DNA of 7,318 bases from Thiobacillaceae bacterium (GTDB lineage Bacteria; Pseudomonadota; Gammaproteobacteria; Burkholderiales; Thiobacillaceae). This document shows, in pieces, positions 1 to 5,744 of this stretch. Within the stretch, counting starts at the first letter, position 1. The number at the start of each line of letters is the position of its first letter. The notes beneath the pieces are model-generated. The model saw only the letters and a program-made list of their open reading frames with translations, made no database searches and was not told the origin of the DNA. The position numbers and the translations under genes were made by a program. The stretch spans positions 1-7,318 of the forward strand of contig JAHENE010000102.1 of the NCBI GenBank assembly GCA_024643305.1, in the 5' to 3' direction.

Positions 1-74
1 CTTATGTCATGTCGCACCAGTACGAAAGCCTGTTGAAGAAAGCTAACTTCAAAGGCGGTCTGGTTGGTCGGTAA
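1..74 (+). CDS. secY: Preprotein translocase subunit SecY, C-terminal end (partial)
   Basis: This is the last 23 residues plus stop of SecY, the channel-forming inner-membrane subunit of the SecYEG protein export complex; the rest lies upstream of the window. The frame begins at position 3 and reads [19 protein letters not shown] and onwards to a TAA at 72-74. The MSxQYESLxKKAN stretch is the usual cytoplasmic tail of proteobacterial SecY. The stop overlaps the next start codon as TAATG, which suggests translational coupling to infA. The identification rests on this short tail plus the perfect operon context (secY-infA-rpmJ), so it is secure even though the fragment is short. Confidence 0.93.
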   Translation, partial: YVMSHQYESLLKKANFKGGLVGR

Positions 75-292
75 TGTCGAAGGAAGACGTTATCCAGATG
101 CCGGGTGAGGTGGTTGAGAACCTCCCCAATGCAACCTTCCGGGTAAGACTTGAAAATGGCCATGTCGTGCTGGGGCATATATCCGGCAAGATGCGCATGC
201 ATTACATCCGCATACTGCCGGGCGACAAGGTAACTGTTGAATTGACGCCTTACGATCTAACCAAAGGACGGATCGTATTCAGGGCGAAGTAA
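74..292 (+). CDS. infA: Translation initiation factor IF-1
   Basis: IF-1 binds the A site of the 30S ribosomal subunit during initiation, together with IF-2 and IF-3. The 72-residue product is the normal full length and is one S1-like OB fold. Recognisable family segments are the start [13 protein letters not shown], the middle [18 protein letters not shown], and the end [11 protein letters not shown]. The ATG shares its A with the secY stop (TAATG). The only upstream purine-rich stretch (AAAGGCGG, about 51-58) is rather far away, so coupling to secY translation is likely. Placement between secY and rpmJ is characteristic of Betaproteobacteria; in E. coli infA is at a separate locus. Confidence 0.97.
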   Translation: MSKEDVIQMPGEVVENLPNATFRVRLENGHVVLGHISGKMRMHYIRILPGDKVTVELTPYDLTKGRIVFRAK

Positions 293-297
293 ATGGA

Positions 298-313
298 AAC
301 CGGGCAACCGGTT
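298..313 (+). other. GNRA-tetraloop hairpin between infA and rpmJ
   Basis: The sequence AACCGG-GCAA-CCGGTT forms a perfect 6-bp stem closed by a GCAA (GNRA class) tetraloop. It starts 5 bases after the infA stop and ends 2 bases before the AAGGAG ribosome binding site of rpmJ (316-321). There is no T-run, so it is not an intrinsic terminator. It may influence rpmJ translation or mark an mRNA processing or stability site. That role is inference; the structure itself is visible. Confidence 0.5.
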
Positions 314-328
314 GCAAGGAGAGCGAAC

Positions 329-442
329 ATGAGAGTTCAGGCTTCAGTAAAGAAGATCTGCCGTAAGTGCAAGATTGTGCGCCGCAAGGGCGTGGTACGC
401 GTGATCTGCGAGGATCCGCGCCACAAGCAGCGCCAGGGATAA
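329..442 (+). CDS. rpmJ: 50S ribosomal protein L36 (bL36), zinc-binding type
   Basis: This 37-residue protein ([20 protein letters not shown] and onwards) is a small component of the large ribosomal subunit. It carries the complete zinc ribbon C11-x2-C14-x12-C27-x4-H32, so it is the zinc-containing ('C+') form of L36 rather than the zinc-free paralogue many bacteria induce under zinc limitation. The start is preceded by a strong AAGGAG at 316-321 with 7-base spacing. It follows infA after 36 bases and precedes rpsM after 76 bases. Family, length and context all agree. Confidence 0.97.
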   Translation: MRVQASVKKICRKCKIVRRKGVVRVICEDPRHKQRQG

Positions 443-452
443 GTGTCTGCGA

Positions 453-471
453 GGTTGGCTTATGGCTAACC
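453..471 (+). other. Stem-loop / inverted repeat upstream of rpsM
   Basis: GGTTGGC-TTATG-GCTAACC can form a 7-bp stem with one G-U pair and a 5-base loop, 10 bases after the rpmJ stop. It is not followed by a T-run, so it is unlikely to be a terminator. It sits in the space before rpsM where gammaproteobacteria carry the S4-binding alpha-operon leader, and it covers the position expected for the -35 of the extended -10 promoter at 481-489. It could act as an RNA element in read-through mRNA or as a DNA operator; neither is shown. Confidence 0.4.
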
Positions 472-480
472 AGTCAGACG

Positions 481-489
481 TGGTATAAT
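481..489 (+). promoter_or_regulatory. Extended -10 promoter for the alpha operon (rpsM onwards)
   Basis: TGGTATAAT is a perfect extended -10 element (TGn plus consensus TATAAT) 30 bases before the rpsM start codon. No good -35 hexamer is seen at 16-18 bp spacing (TATGGC at 461-466), which is acceptable for extended -10 promoters. The predicted transcription start is near 496, giving a short leader of about 23 nt. It would let rpsM-rpsK-rpsD-rpoA-rplQ be transcribed independently of the upstream spc operon. Confidence 0.6.
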
Positions 490-518
490 TTTCAGTTTTC
501 TGTACGGAGTAACGCCGA

Positions 519-875
519 ATGGCCCGTATTGCAGGGGTTAACATACCCAATCATCAACACGCGGAAATTGCGCTGACAGCCATTTTTGGTATCGGTCGCA
601 CAACAGCTCGCAAGATTTGCGAGTCAGCGGGCGTGCTGACAAGTGCCAAAATCAAGGACCTGACTGACGCAGAAATGGAAAAGCTGCGCGAAGGCGTGTC
701 CATCTTTACCGTCGAGGGCGACCTTCGCCGTGAAGTAACCATGAACATCAAGCGTTTGATGGACATGGGAAGCTTTCGTGGTTTGCGTCATCGCAAGGGC
801 TTGCCTGTTCGCGGCCAGCGTACCCGTACCAACGCTCGTACCCGTAAGGGCCCGCGCAAGGCAATCAAGAAATAA
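519..875 (+). CDS. rpsM: 30S ribosomal protein S13 (uS13)
   Basis: S13 sits in the head of the small subunit and contacts 23S rRNA, L5 and the tRNAs. The 118 residues match the usual length. The start [10 protein letters not shown], the [12 protein letters not shown] helix-hairpin-helix segment (residues 23-34) and the signature [17 protein letters not shown] (87-103) are diagnostic. The C-terminal tail is very basic ([13 protein letters not shown]), as expected for contacts with P-site tRNA and rRNA. The start is supported by CGGAG at 505-509, 9 bases upstream of the ATG. It is the first gene of the alpha operon and lies just downstream of a candidate extended -10 promoter. Confidence 0.97.
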   Translation: MARIAGVNIPNHQHAEIALTAIFGIGRTTARKICESAGVLTSAKIKDLTDAEMEKLREGVSIFTVEGDLRREVTMNIKRLMDMGSFRGLRHRKGLPVRGQRTRTNARTRKGPRKAIKK

Positions 876-885
876 GGAAAGCTAG

Positions 886-1281
886 ATGGCGACCAAGACC
901 GCGACTACTCGTGTTCGCAAGAAGGTAAAAAAGAGCGTTGCTGAAGGTATTGCTCACGTACATGCCTCCTTCAACAACACCATCATTACGATTACCGATC
1001 GTCAGGGTAATGCCCTGTCGTGGGCAACGGCTGGTGGCGCAGGCTTCAAGGGCTCGCGCAAATCCACACCGTTTGCTGCTCAGGTGGCTGCCGAAAATGC
1101 AGGCAAAGCTGCCCAGGAATATGGCGTGAAAAATCTGGAAGTGCGCATCAAGGGTCCCGGCCCAGGCCGTGAATCCTCCGTGCGCGCTTTGAACGCCCTC
1201 GGTTTCAAGATCACCGCGATTTCTGACGTGACTCCGGTGCCGCACAACGGCTGTCGTCCGTCCAAGAAACGCCGCATTTAA
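886..1281 (+). CDS. rpsK: 30S ribosomal protein S11 (uS11)
   Basis: S11 lies on the platform of the small subunit next to the mRNA exit path. The 131-residue protein has the family signature [19 protein letters not shown] at residues 84-102 and the conserved C-terminal end [12 protein letters not shown] at 119-130. The Asn in PHNG (N121) corresponds to the residue known in E. coli S11 to become isoaspartate. The N-terminal extension is basic (RVRKKVKK). The ribosome binding site AAGGAA (874-879) overlaps the rpsM stop codon and only 10 bases separate the genes, consistent with coupled expression. Confidence 0.97.
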   Translation: MATKTATTRVRKKVKKSVAEGIAHVHASFNNTIITITDRQGNALSWATAGGAGFKGSRKSTPFAAQVAAENAGKAAQEYGVKNLEVRIKGPGPGRESSVRALNALGFKITAISDVTPVPHNGCRPSKKRRI

Positions 1282-1293
1282 TAGAGGTTTGAT

Positions 1294-1923
1294 ATGGCTC
1301 GTAATCTGGATGCGAAATGTCGTCAGTGCCGTCGTGAGGGTGAAAAACTCTTCCTCAAAGGCGAAAAGTGCTACACCGAAAAATGCGCAATTGAGCGCCG
1401 CAGTTATGCTCCTGGCCAACATGGCCAGAAGAGCGGCAGCCGTTTGTCCGGCTATGGCACGCAGCTGCGTGAAAAACAAAAGATCCGCCGTATCTACGGC
1501 GTTCTGGAACGTCAGTTCCGCCTCGTATACAAGGCAGCTGACCGTCGTAAAGGCGTGACCGGCGAGAATCTTCTGGGTCTCCTGGAAAGCCGTCTGGACA
1601 CCGTTTGCTACCGTATGGGTTTTGGTGCTTCTCGCACCGAAGCACGCCAGGTTGTCCGTCACAACGGTATTCTGGTTAACGGCAAGCGCGTCAATATACC
1701 TTCTTACCTGGTTAAATCCGGCGATGTGGTTGAAGTGGCTGATCGTGCCAAGGCACACCTGCGGATCAAGGGAGCTGCAGAAGCAGCCGAATCCCGCGGC
1801 CTCCCGGAGTGGGTTGCTGTGGACACCAAAGCGCTCAAGGGCACCTACAAGTCCATGCCTCAGCGTTCCGACCTGCCGCCCACCATCAATGAATCGCTGG
1901 TGATTGAACTGTATTCCAAGTAA
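1294..1923 (+). CDS. rpsD: 30S ribosomal protein S4 (uS4), zinc-binding four-cysteine type
   Basis: S4 nucleates assembly of the small subunit by binding 16S rRNA and, in E. coli, represses its own operon. The 209 residues comprise an N-terminal domain, the GVLERQFR core segment (69-76), and an S4 RNA-binding fold beginning around residue 99 ([20 protein letters not shown]), and the chain ends in IELYSK. The N-terminus carries C9, C12, C26 and C31 in the spacing C-x2-C-x13-C-x4-C, the same layout as the zinc-binding S4 of Thermus; E. coli S4 lacks this set. An AGAGG ribosome binding site precedes the start, and the gene is 12 bases after rpsK. S4 is the likely regulator of this operon only by analogy. 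Confidence 0.97.
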   Translation: MARNLDAKCRQCRREGEKLFLKGEKCYTEKCAIERRSYAPGQHGQKSGSRLSGYGTQLREKQKIRRIYGVLERQFRLVYKAADRRKGVTGENLLGLLESRLDTVCYRMGFGASRTEARQVVRHNGILVNGKRVNIPSYLVKSGDVVEVADRAKAHLRIKGAAEAAESRGLPEWVAVDTKALKGTYKSMPQRSDLPPTINESLVIELYSK

Positions 1924-1981
1924 TTAGCGACTGCTATCTGGTTATCGAATCTGATTACAGCGTTTAAAGGACATATCCTAC

Positions 1982-2965
1982 ATGCAAGCAGCAGCGGAAT
2001 TTCTCAAACCCAGTATTGTTGATGTTGATCGCGTTACACCGCTCCATGCCAAAGTCGTCATGGAGCCGTTCGAGCGTGGTTATGGGCATACTCTCGGTAA
2101 CGCTCTGCGTCGCATCCTTTTGTCTTCCATGGTGGGATACGCTCCTACCGAGGTCAAAATAACCGGTGTGGTGCACGAGTACTCAACCCTTGAAGGCGTG
2201 CAGGAAGACGTAGTTGATATCCTGCTCAACCTCAAAGGCATCGCATTCAAGCTGCACAACAAGGGCGAAGTCATTCTCAAGCTGGCTAAGAGCGGCGAAG
2301 GCCTCGTCACTGCTTCCGACATTCAGTTGGGTCATGACGTGGAAGTCGTCAACCCCGACCATGTCATTGCGCACCTGACAAAGGGCGGCAAGTTGGAAAT
2401 GGAAATCAAGGTTGAAGCTGGTCGTGGTTATCAGCCTGTTCCTGCCCGTAAAGTTGATCCGGATTCGCGTGGCGTTGGCTCCATTTTGGTGGATGCATCC
2501 TTCAGCCCGGTTCGTCGTGTTGCCTACGCGGTGGAAAATGCACGAGTGGAACAGCGTACCGACCTCGACCGTTTGGTCATCGATATCGAAACCAACGGCA
2601 TTGTCGATCCGGAAGAAGCTGTGCGCACTGCTGCACGCATTCTGGTCGAGCAGCTTTCCGTGTTCGCGGACCTGAAAGGCACCGAAACTGCAGCTGGCGA
2701 GGCAGCCCGCGCGCCGCAGGTCGATCCGATCCTGTTGCGTCCGGTGGATGATCTCGAATTGACTGTTCGTTCCGCCAACTGCCTCAAGGCCGAGAACATC
2801 TACTACATCGGTGACCTTATTCAGCGCACCGAAACCGAATTGCTCAAGACTCCCAACCTTGGCCGCAAGTCCTTGAACGAAATCAAGGAAGTGCTCGCCT
2901 CCAAGGGCCTGTCGCTGGGTATGAAACTCGATAACTGGCCGCCGGCCGGGCTCGAAAAAGCCTAA
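1982..2965 (+). CDS. rpoA: DNA-directed RNA polymerase subunit alpha
   Basis: Alpha dimerises to start RNA polymerase assembly, and its C-terminal domain contacts UP elements and activators. The 327 residues are typical in length. The N-terminal domain (about 1-232) includes the dimerisation segment [20 protein letters not shown] (residues 30-49). After a linker (about 233-248), the C-terminal domain carries [20 protein letters not shown] and [18 protein letters not shown]263 corresponds to the DNA-contacting R265 of E. coli. The ATG at 1982 has AAAGGA at 1966-1971, with slightly long spacing of 10. The 58 bases before it show no terminator, so it is co-transcribed with rpsD. Confidence 0.98.
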   Translation: MQAAAEFLKPSIVDVDRVTPLHAKVVMEPFERGYGHTLGNALRRILLSSMVGYAPTEVKITGVVHEYSTLEGVQEDVVDILLNLKGIAFKLHNKGEVILKLAKSGEGLVTASDIQLGHDVEVVNPDHVIAHLTKGGKLEMEIKVEAGRGYQPVPARKVDPDSRGVGSILVDASFSPVRRVAYAVENARVEQRTDLDRLVIDIETNGIVDPEEAVRTAARILVEQLSVFADLKGTETAAGEAARAPQVDPILLRPVDDLELTVRSANCLKAENIYYIGDLIQRTETELLKTPNLGRKSLNEIKEVLASKGLSLGMKLDNWPPAGLEKA

Positions 2966-3044
2966 GTAACCCAAGACAATAAAGTGCGGGGTGGTGTGGC
3001 AACTGCCCTAGCCTAAGAAAAAGCAGATTTGAAAGGAATTAGCC

Positions 3045-3440
3045 ATGCGTCATCGTCAATCTAATCGCAAACTTAATCGCACGACCAGCCATCGTCTGGC
3101 CATGCTGCGCAACATGACCAACTCGCTGTTGCGTCATGAAGTGATCAAAACCACCTTGCCCAAGGCCAAGGAATTGCGTCGCGTGATCGAGCCTATCATT
3201 ACCCTGGGCAAAACACCTTCGCTGGCAAATCGCCGTCTGGCCTTTGATCGCCTGCGTGACCGTGAAATGGTCGTCAAGGTTTTCGACGAACTGGGCCCGC
3301 GCTATGCAACTCGTCCCGGTGGTTATGTTCGCATCCTCAAGTTCGGTTACCGTGTTGGCGACAACGCCCCCATGGCTATTGTCGAACTGATGGATCGTTC
3401 TGCGGAGACTGAAACAGCAGAGCCTGTGGCAGCAGAATAA
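3045..3440 (+). CDS. rplQ: 50S ribosomal protein L17 (bL17)
   Basis: L17 is a large-subunit protein near the peptide exit tunnel. The 131-residue product begins [17 protein letters not shown] and contains the family segments [19 protein letters not shown] (residues 38-56) and the C-terminal [11 protein letters not shown]. The last roughly 14 residues are an acidic, alanine-rich tail ([13 protein letters not shown]), which is variable in the family. AAAGGA at 3032-3037 supports the start. It is the last gene of the alpha operon, 79 bases after rpoA and immediately followed by a strong terminator. Confidence 0.97.
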   Translation: MRHRQSNRKLNRTTSHRLAMLRNMTNSLLRHEVIKTTLPKAKELRRVIEPIITLGKTPSLANRRLAFDRLRDREMVVKVFDELGPRYATRPGGYVRILKFGYRVGDNAPMAIVELMDRSAETETAEPVAAE

Positions 3441-3454
3441 AGCAGCCATTACTT

Positions 3455-3482
3455 AAAAAAGCCGGGTTTACCCGGCTTTTTT
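3455..3482 (+). terminator. Intrinsic (possibly bidirectional) terminator of the alpha operon
   Basis: GCCGGG (3461-3466), loop TTTA, CCCGGC (3471-3476) form a perfect GC stem. It is followed by six T (3477-3482) and preceded by six A (3455-3460). This is a textbook intrinsic terminator starting 14 bases after the rplQ stop. The A-tract makes it symmetric enough to work from the minus strand too, although no minus-strand gene ends here. It separates the ribosomal operon from the SAM hydrolase gene. Confidence 0.95.
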
Positions 3483-3492
3483 ATTTGTACGC

Positions 3493-3521
3493 TTGCCAAA
3501 GTCCAATATGGCCTGCATATT
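3493..3521 (+). promoter_or_regulatory. Candidate sigma-70 promoter for the SAM hydrolase gene
   Basis: TTGCCA (3493-3498, 5 of 6 matches to the -35 consensus) is separated by 17 bp from CATATT (3516-3521, 4 of 6 matches to the -10). It lies just after the alpha-operon terminator, where a new promoter is needed. The predicted transcript would start near 3528, about 19 bases before the ATG at 3547. The match is moderate. Confidence 0.4.
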
Positions 3522-3546
3522 GAAATGCAAAAATGTGGAGGTTGCA

Positions 3547-4281
3547 ATGATTGTGTTGTTTACCGATTTTGGTACTAGCGACCCCTATGTGGGCCAGATG
3601 AAAGCGCGTATTCATGAATATGCACCAAGCCAGCAAGTGGTCGATCTGTTGCACGAGACCCCTGATTACAATGCACATGCTGGTGCGCATCTGATTGCTG
3701 CTTTTGCTCCTAACTTTCCTCCGGGAACGGTTTTCATATGTGTGGTGGACCCCGGCGTTGGTACAGGTCGTGAAAGCGTTGTCGTTACAGCCGGCGGTCG
3801 CTGGTTTGTTGGTCCGGACAACGGACTTCTGTCCATCGTTGCTGCACGTAATGCAGACAGCAAAGTATGGCGCATCAAATGGCAGCCCGAAGTGCTCTCT
3901 ACCAGTTTCCACGGGCGCGATATATTTGCGGTGATCGCAGCTGAAATAGCCAAGGGAGATTTCCCAGCGAATAAGTTGGAAGCGAAGGCGAAGCTGCATG
4001 TGGAATTCGATGCAGGTGATCTTGCCCGAGTCATATATATCGACCATTTCGGCAACGCCTGGACCGGGCAGCGAGCATCAAGCATACCTGCCGGATCGCG
4101 GGTTGTGGCGAAGGGTGGTGAATTTAGCAATGCCGAGACCTTTGGCTCTGTTGGGAAAGGCGAAGGCTTTTGGTTTGCAAACAGTGTGGGGCTGCTGGAA
4201 CTGGCCATTAATCGCGGTAATGTGGCCGACAAGTTGGGCCTGAAAGTGGGTGACACCATCCAGGTCTACAAACCGAACTAG
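3547..4281 (+). CDS. SAM hydrolase (adenosyl-forming), DUF62 / fluorinase-like family
   Basis: Members of this family (PF01887) hydrolyse S-adenosylmethionine to adenosine and methionine, and are relatives of bacterial fluorinase and chlorinase. The 244-residue product starts MIVLFTDFGTSDPYVGQMKA, as is typical. The catalytic Asp-Arg-His triad reported for the archaeal homologue appears as D68 (VVDPGVG), R75 (TGRES) and H122 (FHGRDIFA). GPDNG (89-93), IDHFGNAWTG (165-174) and SVGLLELAINRGNVADKLGL complete the two-domain pattern. The ATG at 3547 is chosen over an in-frame TTG at 3493 because GGAGG (3537-3541) precedes it by 5 bases and the family starts here. No halogenase-type loop can be judged by eye, and the cellular purpose is unknown; SAM homeostasis is a guess. 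It is convergent with the next gene, overlapping it by 4 bp. Confidence 0.92.
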   Translation: MIVLFTDFGTSDPYVGQMKARIHEYAPSQQVVDLLHETPDYNAHAGAHLIAAFAPNFPPGTVFICVVDPGVGTGRESVVVTAGGRWFVGPDNGLLSIVAARNADSKVWRIKWQPEVLSTSFHGRDIFAVIAAEIAKGDFPANKLEAKAKLHVEFDAGDLARVIYIDHFGNAWTGQRASSIPAGSRVVAKGGEFSNAETFGSVGKGEGFWFANSVGLLELAINRGNVADKLGLKVGDTIQVYKPN

Positions 4282-5543
4282 GTGATCAGCGCCAATCTGA
4301 AATCGTTGACGTTTGTCCGGGTTGGTCCCGTGATGACCAGATCATCGAGCAGACTGAAAAGCGCGTAGGCGTCGTTAGCTTCAAGACAATCCACTGCGTT
4401 GAATCCGGCTGCATGGGCGCGTAGTAAAGTATTGGGTGTCCAGATTGCCCCGGCATTCTCTTCAGTGCCGTCAATGCCGTCCGTGTCGCAGGCAATGGCC
4501 CAAACGCGAGGTAAATCCTGTGATGCCAGCCCCAAGGCCAGCAAATATTCAGTATTACGCCCGCCATGGCCGTGAGCATTGCGTACAGTTACTGTGGTTT
4601 CTCCGCCAGACAGCAAAGCGACAGGTTTTGCCATGATCGCCATCTGCCTGCGCAGCATCTCAGCATGCGCATGGGCAACATCGCGCGCTTCTCCCTCTAT
4701 TTCTCCCAGATTGATGACATGCACACCTTGCTGCTCGAGCCATGTCTGGGCTGCATGCAAACTCGTGCTGGCGCTGGCAATAACCCGATTTCGGACGTGA
4801 TGTAGAACTGGTTCATTCGGTTTTGGCGTATCCGGAATATCGCCCCGTATGCCGTATTGCAGGTGAGCAGCGACTGCCAAAGATGGATCTAACCTATAGT
4901 GCTGCAGCAAGGCGAGGGCGTCCGCATAACTGCTTGGATCGGGTGCGCAAGGCCCCGAGGCGATATGAGTCGGATCGTCTCCGACCACATCAGACAATAT
5001 CAGAGCATGTACAGGCGCCTTGCTGAGTGCGGCGACCTGGCCGCCGGAGAAACGGGTGAGGTGCTTGCGCACAGTGTTGATTTCCTGGATGGGGGCGCCA
5101 CACGAAAGCAGGGCTTTGGTCACTGCACGCAATTCATTCAAGGTTATCCCATCCACGGGAAGCGCCAACAGGCTGGATCCACCACCTGATAACAGAACCA
5201 GCAATAAATCAGACTCAGTCAGTTGCTGTATTGCTACTAGCATTTGGCGGGCGGCCTCAGCGCCGCGTCCGTCTGGCAGGGGGTGGCTGGCTTCGATGAC
5301 ATCTATCCGGGTTAACGGCAGACTGTGCTGATAGCGGGTGACAACCAGCCCGGACAGAGGGGCTGCTGGGGGCCAGTTGTCTTCAACCGCCTTGGCCATG
5401 GCCGCAGCGGCTTTTCCCCCGCCGACTACGAGCGTTCTGCCTTTGGGAGGTGGGGGAAGATGGGGGGGGACAATGTTCAGCGGGTTGGCAGCTGCCAGTG
5501 CAGCCTGAAATGCAGCGACGAGGATATCCTTCTGCGAGGTCAT
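4278..5543 (-). CDS. Glycerate 2-kinase, MOFRL family (hydroxypyruvate reductase/TtuD-like)
   Basis: The likely reaction is D-glycerate plus ATP to 2-phosphoglycerate, feeding glycerate from glyoxylate, tartronate semialdehyde or hydroxypyruvate into lower glycolysis. The 421 residues match the class II (GckA/TtuD) length. Visible motifs, in order, are VVGGGKAAAAM with the likely catalytic K44, LLSGGGSSLLALP (118-130), INTVRKHLTRFSGG (155-168), DVVGDDPTHIASGP (185-198), then in the MOFRL domain LSGGETTVTV (311-320), GHGGRN (325-330), DTDGIDG (353-359) and GPTRTNVNDFR (406-416). The frame is open up to a TTG at 5606, but the ATG at 5543 gives the family's normal N-terminus. Its Shine-Dalgarno sequence is poor. 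The gene stands alone and is divergent from the porin, so its partner enzymes lie elsewhere. Older annotations often call this family hydroxypyruvate reductase. Confidence 0.92.
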   Translation of the reverse strand: MTSQKDILVAAFQAALAAANPLNIVPPHLPPPPKGRTLVVGGGKAAAAMAKAVEDNWPPAAPLSGLVVTRYQHSLPLTRIDVIEASHPLPDGRGAEAARQMLVAIQQLTESDLLLVLLSGGGSSLLALPVDGITLNELRAVTKALLSCGAPIQEINTVRKHLTRFSGGQVAALSKAPVHALILSDVVGDDPTHIASGPCAPDPSSYADALALLQHYRLDPSLAVAAHLQYGIRGDIPDTPKPNEPVLHHVRNRVIASASTSLHAAQTWLEQQGVHVINLGEIEGEARDVAHAHAEMLRRQMAIMAKPVALLSGGETTVTVRNAHGHGGRNTEYLLALGLASQDLPRVWAIACDTDGIDGTEENAGAIWTPNTLLRAHAAGFNAVDCLEANDAYALFSLLDDLVITGPTRTNVNDFRLALIT

Positions 5544-5579
5544 GGAGTTGATATTGCCAGCGTTCCAGTCCCAACGGCA

Positions 5580-5606
5580 AACATAGTTGAGTTGCCAGGG
5601 TGACAA
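5580..5606 (-). promoter_or_regulatory. Weak candidate promoter for the glycerate kinase gene
   Basis: Read on the minus strand, TTGTCA (plus 5601-5606, 5 of 6 to the -35 consensus) is followed after 15 bp by TATGTT (plus 5580-5585, 4 of 6 to the -10). Spacing is short and the -10 is poor, so this is tentative. It would give a leader of about 30 nt before the ATG at 5543, and would put the alternative TTG at 5606 inside the promoter. Confidence 0.22.
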
Positions 5607-5616
5607 TGAGTCATTG
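5604..5616. promoter_or_regulatory. Perfect dyad CAATGA-G-TCATTG in the divergent promoter region
   Basis: This is a perfect 6-1-6 inverted repeat lying 6 bp from the start of the Fur-like dyad and overlapping the -35 candidate of the glycerate kinase. Its right arm TCATTGA is directly repeated at 5619-5625, so TCATTGA occurs twice at an 8-bp offset. It may be a binding site for another regulator or part of an extended Fur array. No known regulator is recognised. Confidence 0.35.
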
Positions 5617-5617
5617 A

Positions 5618-5645
5618 TTCATTGAGAATGATTATCGTTTATAAT
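5618..5645 (+). promoter_or_regulatory. Candidate promoter for the OprB-type porin
   Basis: A consensus TATAAT lies at 5640-5645. The best-spaced -35 is TTCATT at 5618-5623 (3 of 6, 16-bp spacer), which is weak. Transcription would begin near 5652, leaving an approximately 93-nt leader before the porin ATG. The spacer coincides with the Fur-like dyad, the classical arrangement for iron-dependent repression. Confidence 0.5.
5623..5637. promoter_or_regulatory. Fur-box-like operator
   Basis: TGAGAAT-G-ATTATCG matches the 7-1-7 Fur consensus TGATAAT-n-ATTATCA at 12 of 14 arm positions. The surrounding 19 bases (5624-5642) match the classic 19-bp box at about 13 positions. It lies between the -35 and -10 candidates of the porin promoter, so Fur with ferrous iron bound would be expected to block transcription. 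It may also reach the divergent glycerate kinase promoter. Binding is inferred from sequence only. Confidence 0.6.
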
Positions 5646-5663
5646 AATGTTGTGGCATACAAA

Positions 5664-5738
5664 ATGGCACAGCAAAAAAGAAGGTATGGGTGCAACCCAC
5701 TCCGTGCGTGTCGGTTAACAATCAGATTCTTTTTCTGA
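5664..5738 (+). other. Possible small upstream ORF in the porin leader
   Basis: An ATG at 5664, about 12 nt after the predicted transcription start, opens a 24-codon frame with a basic product (MAQQKRRYGC..., ending TIRFFF). It ends at TGA 5736-5738, 6 bases before the porin ATG and in the same frame. No good Shine-Dalgarno sequence precedes it. Because the porin also lacks one, coupling through this ORF is conceivable, but the reading frame could equally be chance. Confidence 0.2.
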
Positions 5739-5744
5739 ATTCAA

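Noticed and set aside
865..1758. A 297-codon open frame on the minus strand opposite rpsK and rpsD
   Set aside because: It is antisense to two highly conserved ribosomal protein genes, its product resembles no family I know, and long antisense frames are common opposite genes with strong codon bias.
2183..2974. A 263-codon open frame on the minus strand opposite rpoA
   Set aside because: It is a shadow of the rpoA codon pattern, with no ribosome binding site, promoter or recognisable domain.
3493..3546. N-terminal extension of the SAM hydrolase from an upstream TTG
   Set aside because: The family begins at MIVLFTDFG, GGAGG sits correctly before the ATG at 3547, and the upstream TTG falls inside the likely -35 element.
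3481..4047. A 188-codon minus-strand frame opposite the SAM hydrolase
   Set aside because: The plus-strand gene has clear family motifs and catalytic residues; the antisense product has none.
5544..5606. N-terminal extension of the glycerate kinase from a TTG at 5606
   Set aside because: The extra 21 residues do not resemble the family N-terminus, and ATG 5543 gives the normal length of about 420 residues.
5687..5699. Short hairpin TGGGT-GCA-ACCCA as a riboswitch or terminator
   Set aside because: It is an isolated 5-bp stem with a 3-base loop, no T-run and no surrounding conserved structure; it is noted only as part of the porin leader.
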